Part shown: positions 1 to 9,262 of the stretch, one piece after another
How positions within the stretch are numbered: position 1 is the first letter of the stretch
How the letters are laid out: each line of letters opens with the position of its first letter
Assembly: GCF_900108245.1 (NCBI RefSeq)
Contig: NZ_FNUY01000005.1
Coordinates: 62,001 to 126,000 of the forward strand
From: Allobosea lathyri
GTDB lineage: Bacteria; Pseudomonadota; Alphaproteobacteria; Rhizobiales; Beijerinckiaceae
Direction: 5' to 3'
Length of the DNA stretch: 64,000 bases
The notes under the pieces: generated by a model
Told to the model about the DNA's origin: nothing
Databases searched by the model: none
What the model saw: only the letters and a program-made list of their open reading frames with translations
Translations under genes and position numbers: made by a program

Positions 1-1107
1 CGGACGGAAGCGGAAGACGCCATCGGCGCCGGCAAAGCCGGAGGCGTTCGTCAACACCGATTCCGAGAATCGCTGCGACCCCTGAGTGCGGGCCAGAGCC
101 GCCGCGAGCGAGACAGCGTCATAAGCCAGCGTCGCGGTGCGTGTCGGCGCGCTGTTGAAGCGGGCCTGATAGCGCCCGGCGAAAGCATTGAAGCCAGCCG
201 TATCAGGCGAGGCGAACCAGCCGCCCTGGATCGCCGGCACGCGCGCGACATTGGCATCGTTCCAGACGCCTGTGCCGAGCGGCTTGACCTTGGCGGGATC
301 GTAGCCGGCCTGCTGCAGCGCGAGGCCGAGCGCGGGCATGGTGTCGGCCGCCGCCGGCACGAACAGCGCATCGGCCTGCTGCAGTGCCGGCACGAGCCGG
401 CTCACGGAGGCGCGCATGGCGCCCTGATCGGCCCCGAAGCGCTCGATGATGACGACGCGGCCGCCAAGGCTCGCCACCGCCTGCTGGAAAGCGGCCTCGA
501 CCACCTTGCCATAGGCCGTGTCGGGCACCAGCGCGGCGAAGGATTTGCGCCCCTGCGTCGAGGCATAGGCAATAACGCGATTGACGTCGTTCTCCGGCGG
601 GAACGAGAGCAGATAGACGCCGCGTGAGGCGACGCTGGTGTCGCTGGAGAAAGCCATGACCGGCTTGCCGGCGCTCCGCGCGACCTGGCCCGCGGCCTGG
701 ACGGAGGGGGCGAAGAGCGGGCCGATGATCAGCTCTGCACCTTCGCGCAGGGCCTCCTGTGCGGCGGCCTGAGCGCCTTCGGGAGAGCCGCGATCATCCT
801 TGACCAGCAGCGTCAGATCCGCCCCGGGAAATTCGGCCAACGCCATTTCGGCGGCATTCCTCAGCGAATTGCCGACGACCGCCCCCTGGCCTTCGGCGGT
901 CAGCGGCAGGATGAGACCGACCTTGACCTTGCCGTTGCCCAGCGTCTGGCCGGTGCTTTGCGCAGGCTGGGCCTGCCCGGACGAGTTGTCGAAGCCCGGC
1001 AGGCCGGAGGGGCCGCCGCTGCATGCGGCCAACGCAAGGGACATCGCGACGGCGAGCGTCGGGATGCTCAACCGAAAGACCGGTGCAAGGTGCCGATAAC
1101 GCAACAC
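1..1107 (-). CDS. Penicillin-binding protein activator (lipoprotein, periplasmic-binding fold), C-terminus beyond window
   Basis: The reading frame is open from a GTG at 1107 to the left edge (369 codons), so the C-terminal end is missing. A GGAG motif lies 7 nt upstream of the GTG. The N-terminus is a lipoprotein signal with lipobox L-A-A-C (Cys about residue 29), followed by a Ser/Gly/Gln-rich linker and a Peripla_BP_6-type domain (VGLILPLT, then IIGPLFAPSVQAAG). This combination next to rsmI and yraN mirrors the lpoA(yraM)-yraN-rsmI neighbourhood of gammaproteobacteria, where LpoA is an outer-membrane lipoprotein stimulating PBP1A. Here the gene is divergent from rsmI. A branched-chain amino-acid-type binding lipoprotein is the alternative; the neighbourhood favours the PBP activator annotation. 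Confidence 0.8.
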   Translation of the reverse strand, partial: MLRYRHLAPVFRLSIPTLAVAMSLALAACSGGPSGLPGFDNSSGQAQPAQSTGQTLGNGKVKVGLILPLTAEGQGAVVGNSLRNAAEMALAEFPGADLTLLVKDDRGSPEGAQAAAQEALREGAELIIGPLFAPSVQAAGQVARSAGKPVMAFSSDTSVASRGVYLLSFPPENDVNRVIAYASTQGRKSFAALVPDTAYGKVVEAAFQQAVASLGGRVVIIERFGADQGAMRASVSRLVPALQQADALFVPAAADTMPALGLALQQAGYDPAKVKPLGTGVWNDANVARVPAIQGGWFASPDTAGFNAFAGRYQARFNSAPTRTATLAYDAVSLAAALARTQGSQRFSESVLTNASGFAGADGVFRFRP

Positions 1108-1296
1108 GGGCGATCTCCAGTCATAGGCCGGACCGGCGAGACGCCTGTCCGGCAGCGCAGTCCCCCGACCGTGGGGCTCTCCTGCCAGTGCGCTATCGTA
1201 TTTTCAAGTTGTTAACTCTGTGTTGCGATTGCGCGATGCTGCATTCGGCGCTGTCGGGCCGTGGCGCATTGCGGGCGCTTGTGGCAGCGTGCGCCG

Positions 1297-2211
1297 ATGT
1301 CGACCGCCCCCACAGCACCGCCGCGCAGCTCGAGCTACACCGCCTTCGGACTCAAGGCCGAGGCCGAGCCGCTCGCGCCCGGCCTCCATATCGTCGCGAC
1401 GCCGATCGGCAATCTGCGCGACATCTCGTTCCGCGCTCTGGCGACGCTTGCCGCCGCCGACGGCGTCCTGGCCGAGGACACCCGGACGTCGAAGACGCTG
1501 CTGGCGCATTACGGCATCTCGACGCCGCTCTATCCCTATCACGAGCACAATGCCGAGCAGATGAGGCCGAAAATTCTGGCCAAGCTGCGCGAAGGCGGCA
1601 AGCTCGCGCTGATTTCGGATGCGGGCACGCCGCTGGTCTCGGACCCCGGCTACAAGCTTGTGGCCGAACTTGTCGCCGAGGGATTGCCGGTCACCGGCAT
1701 TCCCGGCCCCTCGGCGGTTCTGGCAGCGCTCGTGCTGGCGGGCCTGCCGACCGATCGCTTTTTCTTCGAGGGTTTCCTGCCGCCGAAGGCCGCAGCGCGC
1801 CGCGGACGCCTGACGGAGCTTGCCGCGATTCCCGGTACGCTGGTCTTTTTCGAATCACCCCGGCGCCTGGCCGAGATGCTCGCCGACGCCGCAGCCGTGC
1901 TCGGGGCACGGCCGGCCGCCGTGGCCCGCGAACTGACCAAATATTACGAGAACGTCCGGCGCGGCACGCTTGGCGAACTCGCCGGGCATTACGAGGCCGA
2001 GGAGGAGGCGCGCGGCGAGATCGTCGTGATCATCGGACCGCCCGGAGCCGAAGAGCTGACGCCCGTCGCCGATGTCATCGACGAAAGGCTGCGCACGGCG
2101 CTGGCGAGCGTTTCCCTGAAGGAGGCCGTGGCTCAGGTCGCAGCGGAAACCGGACAGCCGCGCCGCAAGATCTATGCGCGCGCGCTGGAACTCACCCGCG
2201 ACGAGCCCTGA
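1297..2211 (+). CDS. rsmI: 16S rRNA (cytidine(1402)-2'-O)-methyltransferase RsmI
   Basis: 304-residue SAM-dependent tetrapyrrole-methylase-fold enzyme that 2'-O-methylates C1402 of 16S rRNA in the decoding centre. Family motifs are clear: TPIGNLRDIS near residue 34, EDTRTSKTLL, LISDAGTPLVSDPG, and GIPGPSAVLAALVLAGLP followed by FFFEGFLPPK. Length fits the family (about 280-300). The ATG at 1297 is preferred; an in-frame GTG at 1261 would add 12 residues with no counterpart in the family. The stop codon abuts the start of yraN, so the two are translationally linked. Confidence 0.95.
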   Translation: MSTAPTAPPRSSSYTAFGLKAEAEPLAPGLHIVATPIGNLRDISFRALATLAAADGVLAEDTRTSKTLLAHYGISTPLYPYHEHNAEQMRPKILAKLREGGKLALISDAGTPLVSDPGYKLVAELVAEGLPVTGIPGPSAVLAALVLAGLPTDRFFFEGFLPPKAAARRGRLTELAAIPGTLVFFESPRRLAEMLADAAAVLGARPAAVARELTKYYENVRRGTLGELAGHYEAEEEARGEIVVIIGPPGAEELTPVADVIDERLRTALASVSLKEAVAQVAAETGQPRRKIYARALELTRDEP

Positions 2212-2604
2212 GTGAGCAATTCACGGCCAAGTGGCGATCGCAGCCGGCGCGCAAGACGCTCGGGCGTCACCGGGCTGCGCTATGAATGGCTGGCCATCCT
2301 CTGGCTCTCGGCCAAGGGCTACCGCCTGCTGGCCCGGCGCTTCGGCGGCAAGGGCGGCGAGATCGACCTGATCATGAAGCGCGGCCGCACCGTCGCCTTC
2401 GTCGAGGTCAAGGCGCGCGGGCGGATCGACGACGCGCTGACCGCGATCACGCCGGAAAAGCGCCGCCTCGTCGAGGCGCGTATCCGGCAATGGCTCTCGC
2501 GCAATGCCTGGGCGATGGACCATCATCTGCGGGCCGACGCCGTCTTTCTGGCGCCATGGCGACAGCCGCGCCATGTGCCTGCTGTCTTCGAGCTTGTCTT
2601 GTGA
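2212..2604 (+). CDS. yraN: YraN family protein (UPF0102, nuclease-like fold)
   Basis: 130-residue UPF0102/YraN protein starting with GTG directly after the rsmI stop (no gap). The restriction-endonuclease-like core is visible: GGKGGEIDLIMK followed by VAFVEVKARG, supplying the E-D...E-V-K acidic/lysine set typical of the fold. The biochemical role is not established; related proteins are assumed to act on nucleic acids. The conserved pairing with rsmI and a PBP activator supports the assignment. Confidence 0.92.
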   Translation: MSNSRPSGDRSRRARRSGVTGLRYEWLAILWLSAKGYRLLARRFGGKGGEIDLIMKRGRTVAFVEVKARGRIDDALTAITPEKRRLVEARIRQWLSRNAWAMDHHLRADAVFLAPWRQPRHVPAVFELVL

Positions 2605-2675
2605 CGCAAGGCAGCCCACTTGCGGACGCGGTGCGCGCCGTTCGATAACGACGCGCCGCAACAGGAACGCCGCCC

Positions 2676-3614
2676 ATGACCCTCACCGTCGCCATCCAGA
2701 TGGACCCGATCGAGAAAGTCCGGATCGCCGGCGATACCGGCTTCTCGCTGATGCTGGAAGCACAGGCACGCGGGCATACGCTCTTCACTTACACGCCCGA
2801 CAAGCTGACCCTGCGCGACGGCAAGGTCACGGCGCGGATCAAGCCGGTGACGGTGCGCGATGTCGAGGGCGACCATTTCAGCGTCGGAGCCGAGGAGCGG
2901 GTCGACCTCTCGACGCTCGATGTCGTGCTGCTGCGGCAGGACCCGCCCTTCGACATGGCCTATGTCACCACGACGCATCTGCTGGAGCGCATCCACCCCA
3001 AGACGCTCGTGGTCAACAACCCGACCGAGGTGCGCAACGCGCCCGAAAAGATTCTGGTCACGCATTTTCCAGAACTGATGCCGCAGACGCTGATCACCCG
3101 CGACAAGGCCGAGATCGAGGCGTTCCGCGACGAGTTCGGCGAGATCGTGATGAAGCCTCTCTACGGCCATGGTGGCGCGACCGTGTTCAAGACCGGCAAG
3201 GACGACCCGAATTTCGGCTCGCTGTTTGATCTCTTCGCCGGCATTTTCCGTGAGCCCTGGGTGGTCCAGCGCTTCATGAAAGAGGTCTCCGAGGGCGACA
3301 AGCGCATCATCCTGATCGACGGCAAGGCGGCGGGCGCGGTCAATCGCGTGCCGGCGACCGGAGACCTGCGCGCCAACATGGTGCGCGGCGGCGCAGCCAA
3401 GCCAACCGACCTCTCGAAGCGCGAGCTTGAAATCTGCGAGGCGATCGGCCCGACCTTGCGCGAGCGCGGCCTGCTTCTCGTCGGCATCGACGTGATCGGC
3501 GGCAACCTGACCGAGATCAACGTTACAGCGCCGACCGGCGTGCGCGCGATCAAGAAGCTCGGCGGCCCGGATCTGGCGGCGCAGCTTTGGGATGTGATCG
3601 AAGCGAAGAAATAG
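2676..3614 (+). CDS. gshB: Glutathione synthase
   Basis: 312-residue ATP-grasp enzyme joining gamma-glutamylcysteine to glycine, the second step of glutathione synthesis in the cytosol. It begins [15 protein letters not shown], as GshB proteins do (the aspartate-containing N-terminal segment), contains [13 protein letters not shown], the ATP-binding segment [13 protein letters not shown] and the C-terminal ENP-like segment ending [11 protein letters not shown]. Length matches the family (about 315). It follows yraN after 71 nt on the same strand, a common alphaproteobacterial arrangement. Confidence 0.96.
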   Translation: MTLTVAIQMDPIEKVRIAGDTGFSLMLEAQARGHTLFTYTPDKLTLRDGKVTARIKPVTVRDVEGDHFSVGAEERVDLSTLDVVLLRQDPPFDMAYVTTTHLLERIHPKTLVVNNPTEVRNAPEKILVTHFPELMPQTLITRDKAEIEAFRDEFGEIVMKPLYGHGGATVFKTGKDDPNFGSLFDLFAGIFREPWVVQRFMKEVSEGDKRIILIDGKAAGAVNRVPATGDLRANMVRGGAAKPTDLSKRELEICEAIGPTLRERGLLLVGIDVIGGNLTEINVTAPTGVRAIKKLGGPDLAAQLWDVIEAKK

Positions 3615-3702
3615 GCAGCAAGCGAGAGCGCCGGCGGCAGGCGTCGCCGACTACTTCGCCTTTACATGTCCCTTCCAGCAGGCTCCCAGCCCGATCTCGC
3701 GG

Positions 3703-3722
3703 CGCCCGGTCATGGCCGGGCG
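3703..3722. terminator. Hairpin between convergent gshB and moeB
   Basis: CGCCCGG and CCGGGCG form a 7-bp stem around a 6-nt loop; a TTTT run follows about 10 nt later. It lies between the 3' ends of two convergent genes, so it may terminate one or both transcripts. The T-run is displaced from the stem, so the call is weak. Confidence 0.3.
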
Positions 3723-3744
3723 TGACGACCTTTTACCCCGAGTG

Positions 3745-4548
3745 CTATAGCCGTGACGGGCTAACATCAGGCTTAACCGGCGCGCCGTTCAGGCTGTTGG
3801 CTTCGTCCCAGGCATAGCGCAGCGTTTCGAAGCGCATGGTCAGGCCATCGACCAGCAGCAGCTTGCCGACCAGCGGTTCGCCGAAGCCGGTGATGGCGCG
3901 AATGACTTCCAGCGCCATCAGCGAACCCATCACACCGGGCATGGCGCCGAGCACGCCGGCTTCGGCGCAGGGCGCGACTGTTCCCGGTGGCGGCGCGACG
4001 GGGAACAGGCAGCGATAGGTTGGATTGCGCCGGCCGTCCGCTGCCGTCTCATGCGCACGGATCGTGGTCAGCGAGCCGTCGAAACGGCCGAGCGCACCCA
4101 TGACCAGCGGCTTCTTCTCATGGAAGCAGGCATCCGAGACGGCATAGCGCGTGGCGAAATTGTCGGAGCCCTCGGCGACGACGTCATAGAACGCGATCAA
4201 GGCGCGGGCATTGTGGGGATCGAGGCGGGTGACATGCTCCTCGACCACGACATGCGGGTTGAGGCGGTTGACGAAGGCCGCGGCGGCAACAGCCTTATGT
4301 GCGCCGATATCGGCGGTGCCGAAAATCGTCTGGCGCTGCAGGTTGGAGAGCGAGACGATGTCGTCGTCGACGATGCCGATATGCCCGACGCCCGCAGCGG
4401 CGAGATACTGGATCAGCGGCGCGCCAAGTCCGCCCGCACCGACGACGAGGACGCGCGAGCGCTTCAGCCGTTGCTGGCCCGGCCCGCCGATTTCCGGCAG
4501 CACCAGATGGCGGGCATAGCGCTCGATCTCTTCGTCGTTCAGGCTCAT
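3745..4548 (-). CDS. moeB: MoeB/ThiF-family adenylyltransferase (E1-like)
   Basis: 267-residue E1-like enzyme that would adenylate the C-terminal glycine of a ubiquitin-like sulfur carrier (MoaD or ThiS). It starts MSLNDEEIERYARHLVLPEIGG, a signature of MoeB/HesA proteins, has the nucleotide loop GAGGLGAPLIQYL near residue 37, the arginine finger in SNLQRQT, SDNFATRY, and the CAEAGVLG segment near the C-terminus. No rhodanese domain. The frame stays open upstream to 5097, but the homology begins at the ATG at 4548. Which carrier it serves cannot be told from the sequence; MoeB is the usual annotation. Confidence 0.85.
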   Translation of the reverse strand: MSLNDEEIERYARHLVLPEIGGPGQQRLKRSRVLVVGAGGLGAPLIQYLAAAGVGHIGIVDDDIVSLSNLQRQTIFGTADIGAHKAVAAAAFVNRLNPHVVVEEHVTRLDPHNARALIAFYDVVAEGSDNFATRYAVSDACFHEKKPLVMGALGRFDGSLTTIRAHETAADGRRNPTYRCLFPVAPPPGTVAPCAEAGVLGAMPGVMGSLMALEVIRAITGFGEPLVGKLLLVDGLTMRFETLRYAWDEANSLNGAPVKPDVSPSRL

Positions 4549-4707
4549 CGCAGCAGAGTTAAGCCCAACTGGCGTCCCGGGCAATCGCATCGTGGCTGCT
4601 CGCAGCCTAGTGGCCTGCGCCGGCTTGGCCGCGCCGCCAAGCCATGCCATCGTGCGGCCAAGCAGGGGTGGCAAACCGCCCCGCAGATCGAACAGGGGAT
4701 TTGTCAC

Positions 4708-5709
4708 ATGCGGTTGAAATCTCTCGCTTTGGCGCTGGCCGGCGTCGCGCTCTCGGCGGTCGCGGCGATGGCGCAGACGGCGATCAAGCCGGCGGTCGTC
4801 TATGACAAGGGCGGCAAGTTCGACAAATCCTTCAACGAGGGCGTCTTCATCGGCGCCGACAGGTTCAAGCAGGAAACCGGCGTCGAGTTCCGCGATTTCG
4901 AGCCGACGAACGACGCTCAGATCGAGCAGGCACTGCGGCGCTTCGCCCGCGACGGCAACTCGCCGATCATCGCTGTGGGGTTCAGCCAGGCGACCGCGCT
5001 GCAAAAGGTCGCGGCCGAGTTCCCGGACCTGAAGTTCACGATCATCGACATGGTGGTCGACCTGCCCAATGTGCAGTCGGTCGTGTTCAAGGAGCATGAA
5101 GGCTCCTATCTCGTCGGCCTGCTCGCCGGCCTCGCCTCCAAGACCAACAAGGTCGGCTTCGTCGGCGGGATGGATATCCCGCTGATCCGGAAATTCGCCT
5201 GCGGCTATGTCCAGGGCGTGAAGGCCGCGAAGAAGGATGCCGAGATCTTCCAGAACATGACGGGATCGACGCCGGCCGCCTGGAACGACCCGGTCAAGGG
5301 CGGCGAACTCGCGAAATCACAGATCGACCGTGGCGCGGACGTGATCTACCACGCGGCGGGTGGCACCGGCATCGGTGTGCTGCGCGCGGCCGCCGACGCC
5401 GGCAAGCTCGGCATCGGCGTCGATTCCAACCAGAATTCGCTCCAGCCCGGCAAGGTGCTGACCTCGATGCTGAAGCGCGTCGATGTCGCCGCCTATAATT
5501 CCTTCAAGGCCGCCCGCGACGGCGGCTGGAAGCCCGGGATTCAGGTCCTCGGCCTGAAGGAGGATGGCGTCGCCTGGGCGCTCGACGATGCCAACAAGTC
5601 GCTGATCACCGATGAGATGAAGGCCGCCGCCGACAAGGCCAAGGCGGAGATCATCTCCGGCACCATCAAGGTCCATGACTACATGTCGGATTCCAAGTGC
5701 ACGATGTGA
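4708..5709 (+). CDS. BMP-family nucleoside ABC transporter substrate-binding protein
   Basis: 333-residue periplasmic protein with a Sec signal peptide (MRLKSLALALAGVAL...AMAQ, cleavage near residue 24). The mature part has the BMP/PnrA fold: PAVVYDKGGKFDKSFNEG, then VGFVGGMDIPLIRKF and GVDSNQNSL near the ligand pocket. BMP proteins bind purine or pyrimidine nucleosides; the downstream ATPase, two permeases and four nucleoside-salvage enzymes support this role. The frame is open upstream to 4051, but only the ATG at 4708 gives a signal peptide. First gene of the nucleoside locus. Confidence 0.93.
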   Translation: MRLKSLALALAGVALSAVAAMAQTAIKPAVVYDKGGKFDKSFNEGVFIGADRFKQETGVEFRDFEPTNDAQIEQALRRFARDGNSPIIAVGFSQATALQKVAAEFPDLKFTIIDMVVDLPNVQSVVFKEHEGSYLVGLLAGLASKTNKVGFVGGMDIPLIRKFACGYVQGVKAAKKDAEIFQNMTGSTPAAWNDPVKGGELAKSQIDRGADVIYHAAGGTGIGVLRAAADAGKLGIGVDSNQNSLQPGKVLTSMLKRVDVAAYNSFKAARDGGWKPGIQVLGLKEDGVAWALDDANKSLITDEMKAAADKAKAEIISGTIKVHDYMSDSKCTM

Positions 5710-5732
5710 GGCATGCCGTCGCGCTTCACGCC

Positions 5733-6470
5733 ATGAACATCACGATACTCGGCTCTGGCGATGCCTTCGGCTCCGGCGGGCGCTTCAACACCTGCCTGCA
5801 TGTTGAGGCCGGCAAGCAACGCATGCTGCTGGATTGCGGCTCATCCAGCATGGTGGCGCTGAACAAGGCCGGCATCGCCCGCAACGGCATCTCGACCCTG
5901 CTGTTCACGCATTTCCATGGCGATCATTTCGGCGGGCTGCCGGGGTTCCTGCTCGACGCGCAATTCGTCTCGCGGCGCAAGGAGCCGCTGACGATCGCCG
6001 GGCCCGTGGGCGTCGAGCACCGGGCATGGCATGCGCTCGACGCCGATTTCCCTGGCGCGGCCACCAATATCTGGCGCTTTCCGATCGAGTTCGTCGAAGT
6101 CAGCCCCGAACAGCCGGCGACGCTTGCCGGGCTCGAGATCGCAGCTTTCGCGATGGTTCATGACGAGCGCGCAGGCCCTTGCCAGGGCTACAGGCTGAGC
6201 CATGGCGGAAAGGTCTTCGCTTTTTCCGGGGATACGGCGTGGACGCAAGCGCTGATCCCGCTCGCGGCCGGGGCCGACGTGCTGCTCGTCGAGTGCTATG
6301 CCTATGACCTGCAACTCGCGAACCATCTCGACTACAGGACGCTCGCCGCGCATCGCGCCGAGCTTGCGACGCCCCGCATCATCCTGACGCATATGGGCCT
6401 CGGCATGCTCGCGCATCAGGAGCCCTTGCCGGAAGAGCGCGCCCATGACGGCATGGTGATCGCGCTGTGA
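5733..6470 (+). CDS. Metallo-beta-lactamase-fold hydrolase in nucleoside operon
   Basis: 245-residue RNase Z/AtsA-like MBL-fold hydrolase. The metal motif HFHGDH is at residues 60-65, later ligands appear in FSGDTAW and near LTHMGLGM, and the N-terminus ILGSGDAFGSGGR is typical of the small-molecule branch of the family. No signal peptide, so cytosolic. It starts 23 nt after the binding-protein gene and its stop overlaps the ATPase start by 4 nt (GTGA), so it is part of the importer operon. Substrate unknown; a phosphodiester or cyclic nucleotide would suit the context, which is inference only. An in-frame start at 5697 is possible but overlaps the upstream gene. Confidence 0.85.
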   Translation: MNITILGSGDAFGSGGRFNTCLHVEAGKQRMLLDCGSSSMVALNKAGIARNGISTLLFTHFHGDHFGGLPGFLLDAQFVSRRKEPLTIAGPVGVEHRAWHALDADFPGAATNIWRFPIEFVEVSPEQPATLAGLEIAAFAMVHDERAGPCQGYRLSHGGKVFAFSGDTAWTQALIPLAAGADVLLVECYAYDLQLANHLDYRTLAAHRAELATPRIILTHMGLGMLAHQEPLPEERAHDGMVIAL

Positions 6471-8002
6471 GCAGCATGCCGCCCCTCGCCATCGCGCTGA
6501 GCGGCATCAGCAAGCATTTCGGACCGGTAGCGGCCAATAAGGACGTATCGCTTTCCATCGCTGCGGGCTCGATCCACGGCATCGTCGGCGAAAACGGCGC
6601 GGGCAAATCAACGTTGATGTCGATCCTCTACGGCTTCTACGAGGCCGATGCCGGCGAGATCAGGATCGCAGGCGAAGCCAGGCAAATCCGTTCGCCGGCC
6701 GATGCGATCGCCGCCGGCATCGGCATGGTCCACCAGCATTTCATGCTGGTGGAGACGCTGAGTGTCGTCGAGAACATCATTCTCGGTGCCGAAGGCGCGG
6801 CCTGGCTCAAGAACGGGGTCGGCAAGGCGCGGGCGGAGCTCGCACGGCTTGCGCAGGATTACGGCCTCGTCATCGACCCCGACGCCATCGTCGGCGACCT
6901 CTCGGTCGGCCTGCAGCAGCGCGTCGAGATACTGAAGGCGCTCTATCGCGGCGCCGACATCCTGATCCTGGACGAACCAACCGCCGTGCTGACGCCGCCG
7001 GAAGCCGACCAGCTCTTTGCGCTGCTGCGCGCGCTTAAGGCCCAGGGCAAGACTGTGGTCCTGATCACCCACAAGCTGCGCGAGATCATGGACGTCACCG
7101 ACGCCGTCTCGGTGATGCGACGCGGCGAGATGGTGGCGCATCTCACCACCGCCGAGACCTCGCCGCCCGAACTGGCCGAGGCGATGGTCGGCCGGCGCGT
7201 GCTGCTGCGTGTCGAGAAGGAGGCCCGGCGGCGCGGCAAGCCCGTGCTTGAGGCCGTCGGCCTCGGCGTTCGGGATGCGCGCGGCGTCGAACTGCTGCAA
7301 GATCTCAGCCTGACGCTCCATGCCGGCGAGATCGTCGGGATCGCCGGTGTTGCCGGCAATGGGCAAAGCGAATTGCTCGAGGTTCTCGCCGGGCTGCTGC
7401 GGTCCTCACGCGGCGTCATCCGGCTCGGCGGGCGCATCCTCAACAATGCGGATCGCTCCCCGGCAAAGCTGCGCAAGCTCGGGCTGATGCATATTCCCGA
7501 GGACCGGCAGCGCACCGGCCTCGTCACGGCTTTTTCGGCGGCGGAGAACGCGATCCTCGGTTATCAGGAGGATACCGCGTTCGGCACCGGGCTTTTCATG
7601 TCGCCGTCACGGATCGAGGCCCATGCCCGCACCACTTTCAACGCCTATGACGTGCGCCCCCCCGATCCCGGCCTGAAGACCGCGAAATTCTCCGGCGGCA
7701 ACCAGCAGAAGATCGTGCTTGCCCGCGAGATCGAGCGGCATCCCAAGGTGCTGCTTGTCGGCCAGCCGACGCGCGGGGTCGATATCGGCGCGATCGAATT
7801 CATTCACCGCCGCCTGATCGCGCTGCGCGATGCAGGCGTCGCGATCCTGCTCGTCTCCGTCGAACTGGAGGAGGTGATGGCGCTGTCCGACCGGATCCTG
7901 GCCATGTGCGGCGGCAGGATCACCGGCGAACGCGCAGCTGCAACGGCAGACGAGCGCGATCTCGGCCTGCTGATGGCGGGCGTGAACGAGAGGGCGGCAT
8001 GA
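6467..8002 (+). CDS. Nucleoside ABC transporter ATP-binding protein (two ABC domains)
   Basis: 511-residue cytosolic ATPase with two ABC domains in tandem, as in nucleoside (NupA-type) and ribose importers. Domain 1 has Walker A GENGAGKST and Walker B LILDEPTAVL; domain 2 has the degenerate GVAGNGQSE loop, FSGGNQQK signature and VGQPTRGVD. The start is GTG at 6467 overlapping the MBL gene by 4 nt; an ATG at 6476 is the alternative. It powers the two permeases downstream, the first of which overlaps its 3' end by 4 nt. Confidence 0.93.
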   Translation: MSSMPPLAIALSGISKHFGPVAANKDVSLSIAAGSIHGIVGENGAGKSTLMSILYGFYEADAGEIRIAGEARQIRSPADAIAAGIGMVHQHFMLVETLSVVENIILGAEGAAWLKNGVGKARAELARLAQDYGLVIDPDAIVGDLSVGLQQRVEILKALYRGADILILDEPTAVLTPPEADQLFALLRALKAQGKTVVLITHKLREIMDVTDAVSVMRRGEMVAHLTTAETSPPELAEAMVGRRVLLRVEKEARRRGKPVLEAVGLGVRDARGVELLQDLSLTLHAGEIVGIAGVAGNGQSELLEVLAGLLRSSRGVIRLGGRILNNADRSPAKLRKLGLMHIPEDRQRTGLVTAFSAAENAILGYQEDTAFGTGLFMSPSRIEAHARTTFNAYDVRPPDPGLKTAKFSGGNQQKIVLAREIERHPKVLLVGQPTRGVDIGAIEFIHRRLIALRDAGVAILLVSVELEEVMALSDRILAMCGGRITGERAAATADERDLGLLMAGVNERAA

Positions 8003-9099
8003 GCGCGGCTCCCATCGACCTCCCGCGCTGGGCCGATGCCGGGCTCGTGCCGCTCGTCAGCGTCGCGGCAGCGCTCCTCGTCGCCGGCCTCGTCGTGCTC
8101 GGCATCGGGGAGAGCCCGCTGGAGGCGACGGCCCTCCTGCTGCGCGGCGCGCTCGGCAGCGCCGAGGGCATCGGCTTCACGCTCTACTACACCACGAATT
8201 TCATCTTCACGGGGCTGGCCGTCGCGGTCGCCTTCCATGCCGGATTGTTCAATATCGGCGGCGAGGGCCAGGCGACGATCGCGGGCGTCTTCGCGGCGCT
8301 GGCCTGTCTCTGGCTCCAGCCCCTGCCCGGCTTCCTGCTCGTGCCGCTCGCCATCCTGTCGGCAGCGGCGGGCGGCGCGCTCTATGGTTTCATTCCGGGC
8401 TGGCTGCAGGCGACGCGCGGCAGCCATGTCGTCATCACCACGATCATGTTCAACTTCATCGCCGCGACCCTGATCGTCTACCTGCTGGTCGAGGTCATCG
8501 GGAAGCCGGGCTCGATGCAGCCGGAAACCGCGAATTTTGCGGGGCATGCGATCCTGACCCCGATGCATCAGCTGCTCGCGCCCCTCGGGTTGAAGCTGCC
8601 GGCAACGCCGTTGAACACGGCATTCCTGCTGGCGCTGGCCTCCCTCGTGGCGATTTGGGCACTGATCTTCCGCTCGCGGCTGGGCTACTGCATTCGCACC
8701 GTAGGAGCCAATCCGCGCGCCGCCGCCTATGCCGGCATTTCGCCCGCGCGCATCACCATGGTCGCAATGGCGATCTCGGGGGCGCTTGCCGGGGGGCTCG
8801 CGGTCAATGAGGTGATGGGCGTGCAGCACAGGCTGCTGCTCGATTTCACTGCCGGCTATGGTTTCGTCGGCATTGCGGTCGCGCTGATGGGGCGCGGCCA
8901 TCCCATCGGCGTGGGGCTCGCCGCTCTGTTGTTCGGCGTGCTCTATCAGGGCGGGGCGGAGCTCTCCTTCGACAAGCCCGGCATCACCCGCGACATGGTC
9001 GTGGTCATCGGCGGCGTCATCATCCTCTTCGCCGGTGCGCTGGACGGCCTGTTTCGCCGGTTCGTGGCGAGTGGATTGCGCCTGGGGCGGAGAGCATGA
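7999..9099 (+). CDS. Nucleoside ABC transporter permease 1
   Basis: 366-residue polytopic inner-membrane protein of the BPD_transp_2 family (branched-chain/ribose/nucleoside type). About eight to ten hydrophobic segments are visible; the conserved stretches FNIGGEGQATIAGVFAA and GYGFVGIAVALMGRGHP are typical of NupP/YufP-like permeases. The ATG at 7999 overlaps the ATPase stop (ATGA). It is separated from permease 2 by a palindromic element. Confidence 0.92.
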   Translation: MSAAPIDLPRWADAGLVPLVSVAAALLVAGLVVLGIGESPLEATALLLRGALGSAEGIGFTLYYTTNFIFTGLAVAVAFHAGLFNIGGEGQATIAGVFAALACLWLQPLPGFLLVPLAILSAAAGGALYGFIPGWLQATRGSHVVITTIMFNFIAATLIVYLLVEVIGKPGSMQPETANFAGHAILTPMHQLLAPLGLKLPATPLNTAFLLALASLVAIWALIFRSRLGYCIRTVGANPRAAAYAGISPARITMVAMAISGALAGGLAVNEVMGVQHRLLLDFTAGYGFVGIAVALMGRGHPIGVGLAALLFGVLYQGGAELSFDKPGITRDMVVVIGGVIILFAGALDGLFRRFVASGLRLGRRA

Positions 9100-9114
9100 G
9101 GACACGAGCCCTCC

Positions 9115-9245
9115 TGTCATTCCGGGTCGGTCCGCAGGACGGAACCCGGAACCCACGACTGGGCGAACCCAGCAGCCATGGCCTCAACTGCACGCGCCCA
9201 ATCGTGGGTTCCGGGTTCTTCGCTGCGCGAAGCCCCGGAAAGACA
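9115..9245. repeat. Intergenic palindromic element A (GTCATTCCGG family)
   Basis: Imperfect long inverted repeat beginning TGTCATTCCGGG and ending CCCCGGAAAGACAG, with inner arms GGAACCC.. and ..GGGTTCC. It occupies nearly all of the 163-bp gap between the two permease genes of the nucleoside importer, so it is transcribed inside the operon. The right end has a substitution (AAGAC for ATGAC) compared with the other copies. Confidence 0.8.
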
Positions 9246-9262
9246 GAAGGAAGCCGCTGACG

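Noticed and set aside
3587-3817. 76-codon plus-strand frame after gshB
   Set aside because: It overlaps both neighbours' ends, has no ribosome binding site and no recognisable product; the region is a convergent intergenic gap.
4051-4707. N-terminal extension of the BMP binding protein
   Set aside because: It is antisense to moeB; the signal peptide begins at 4708.
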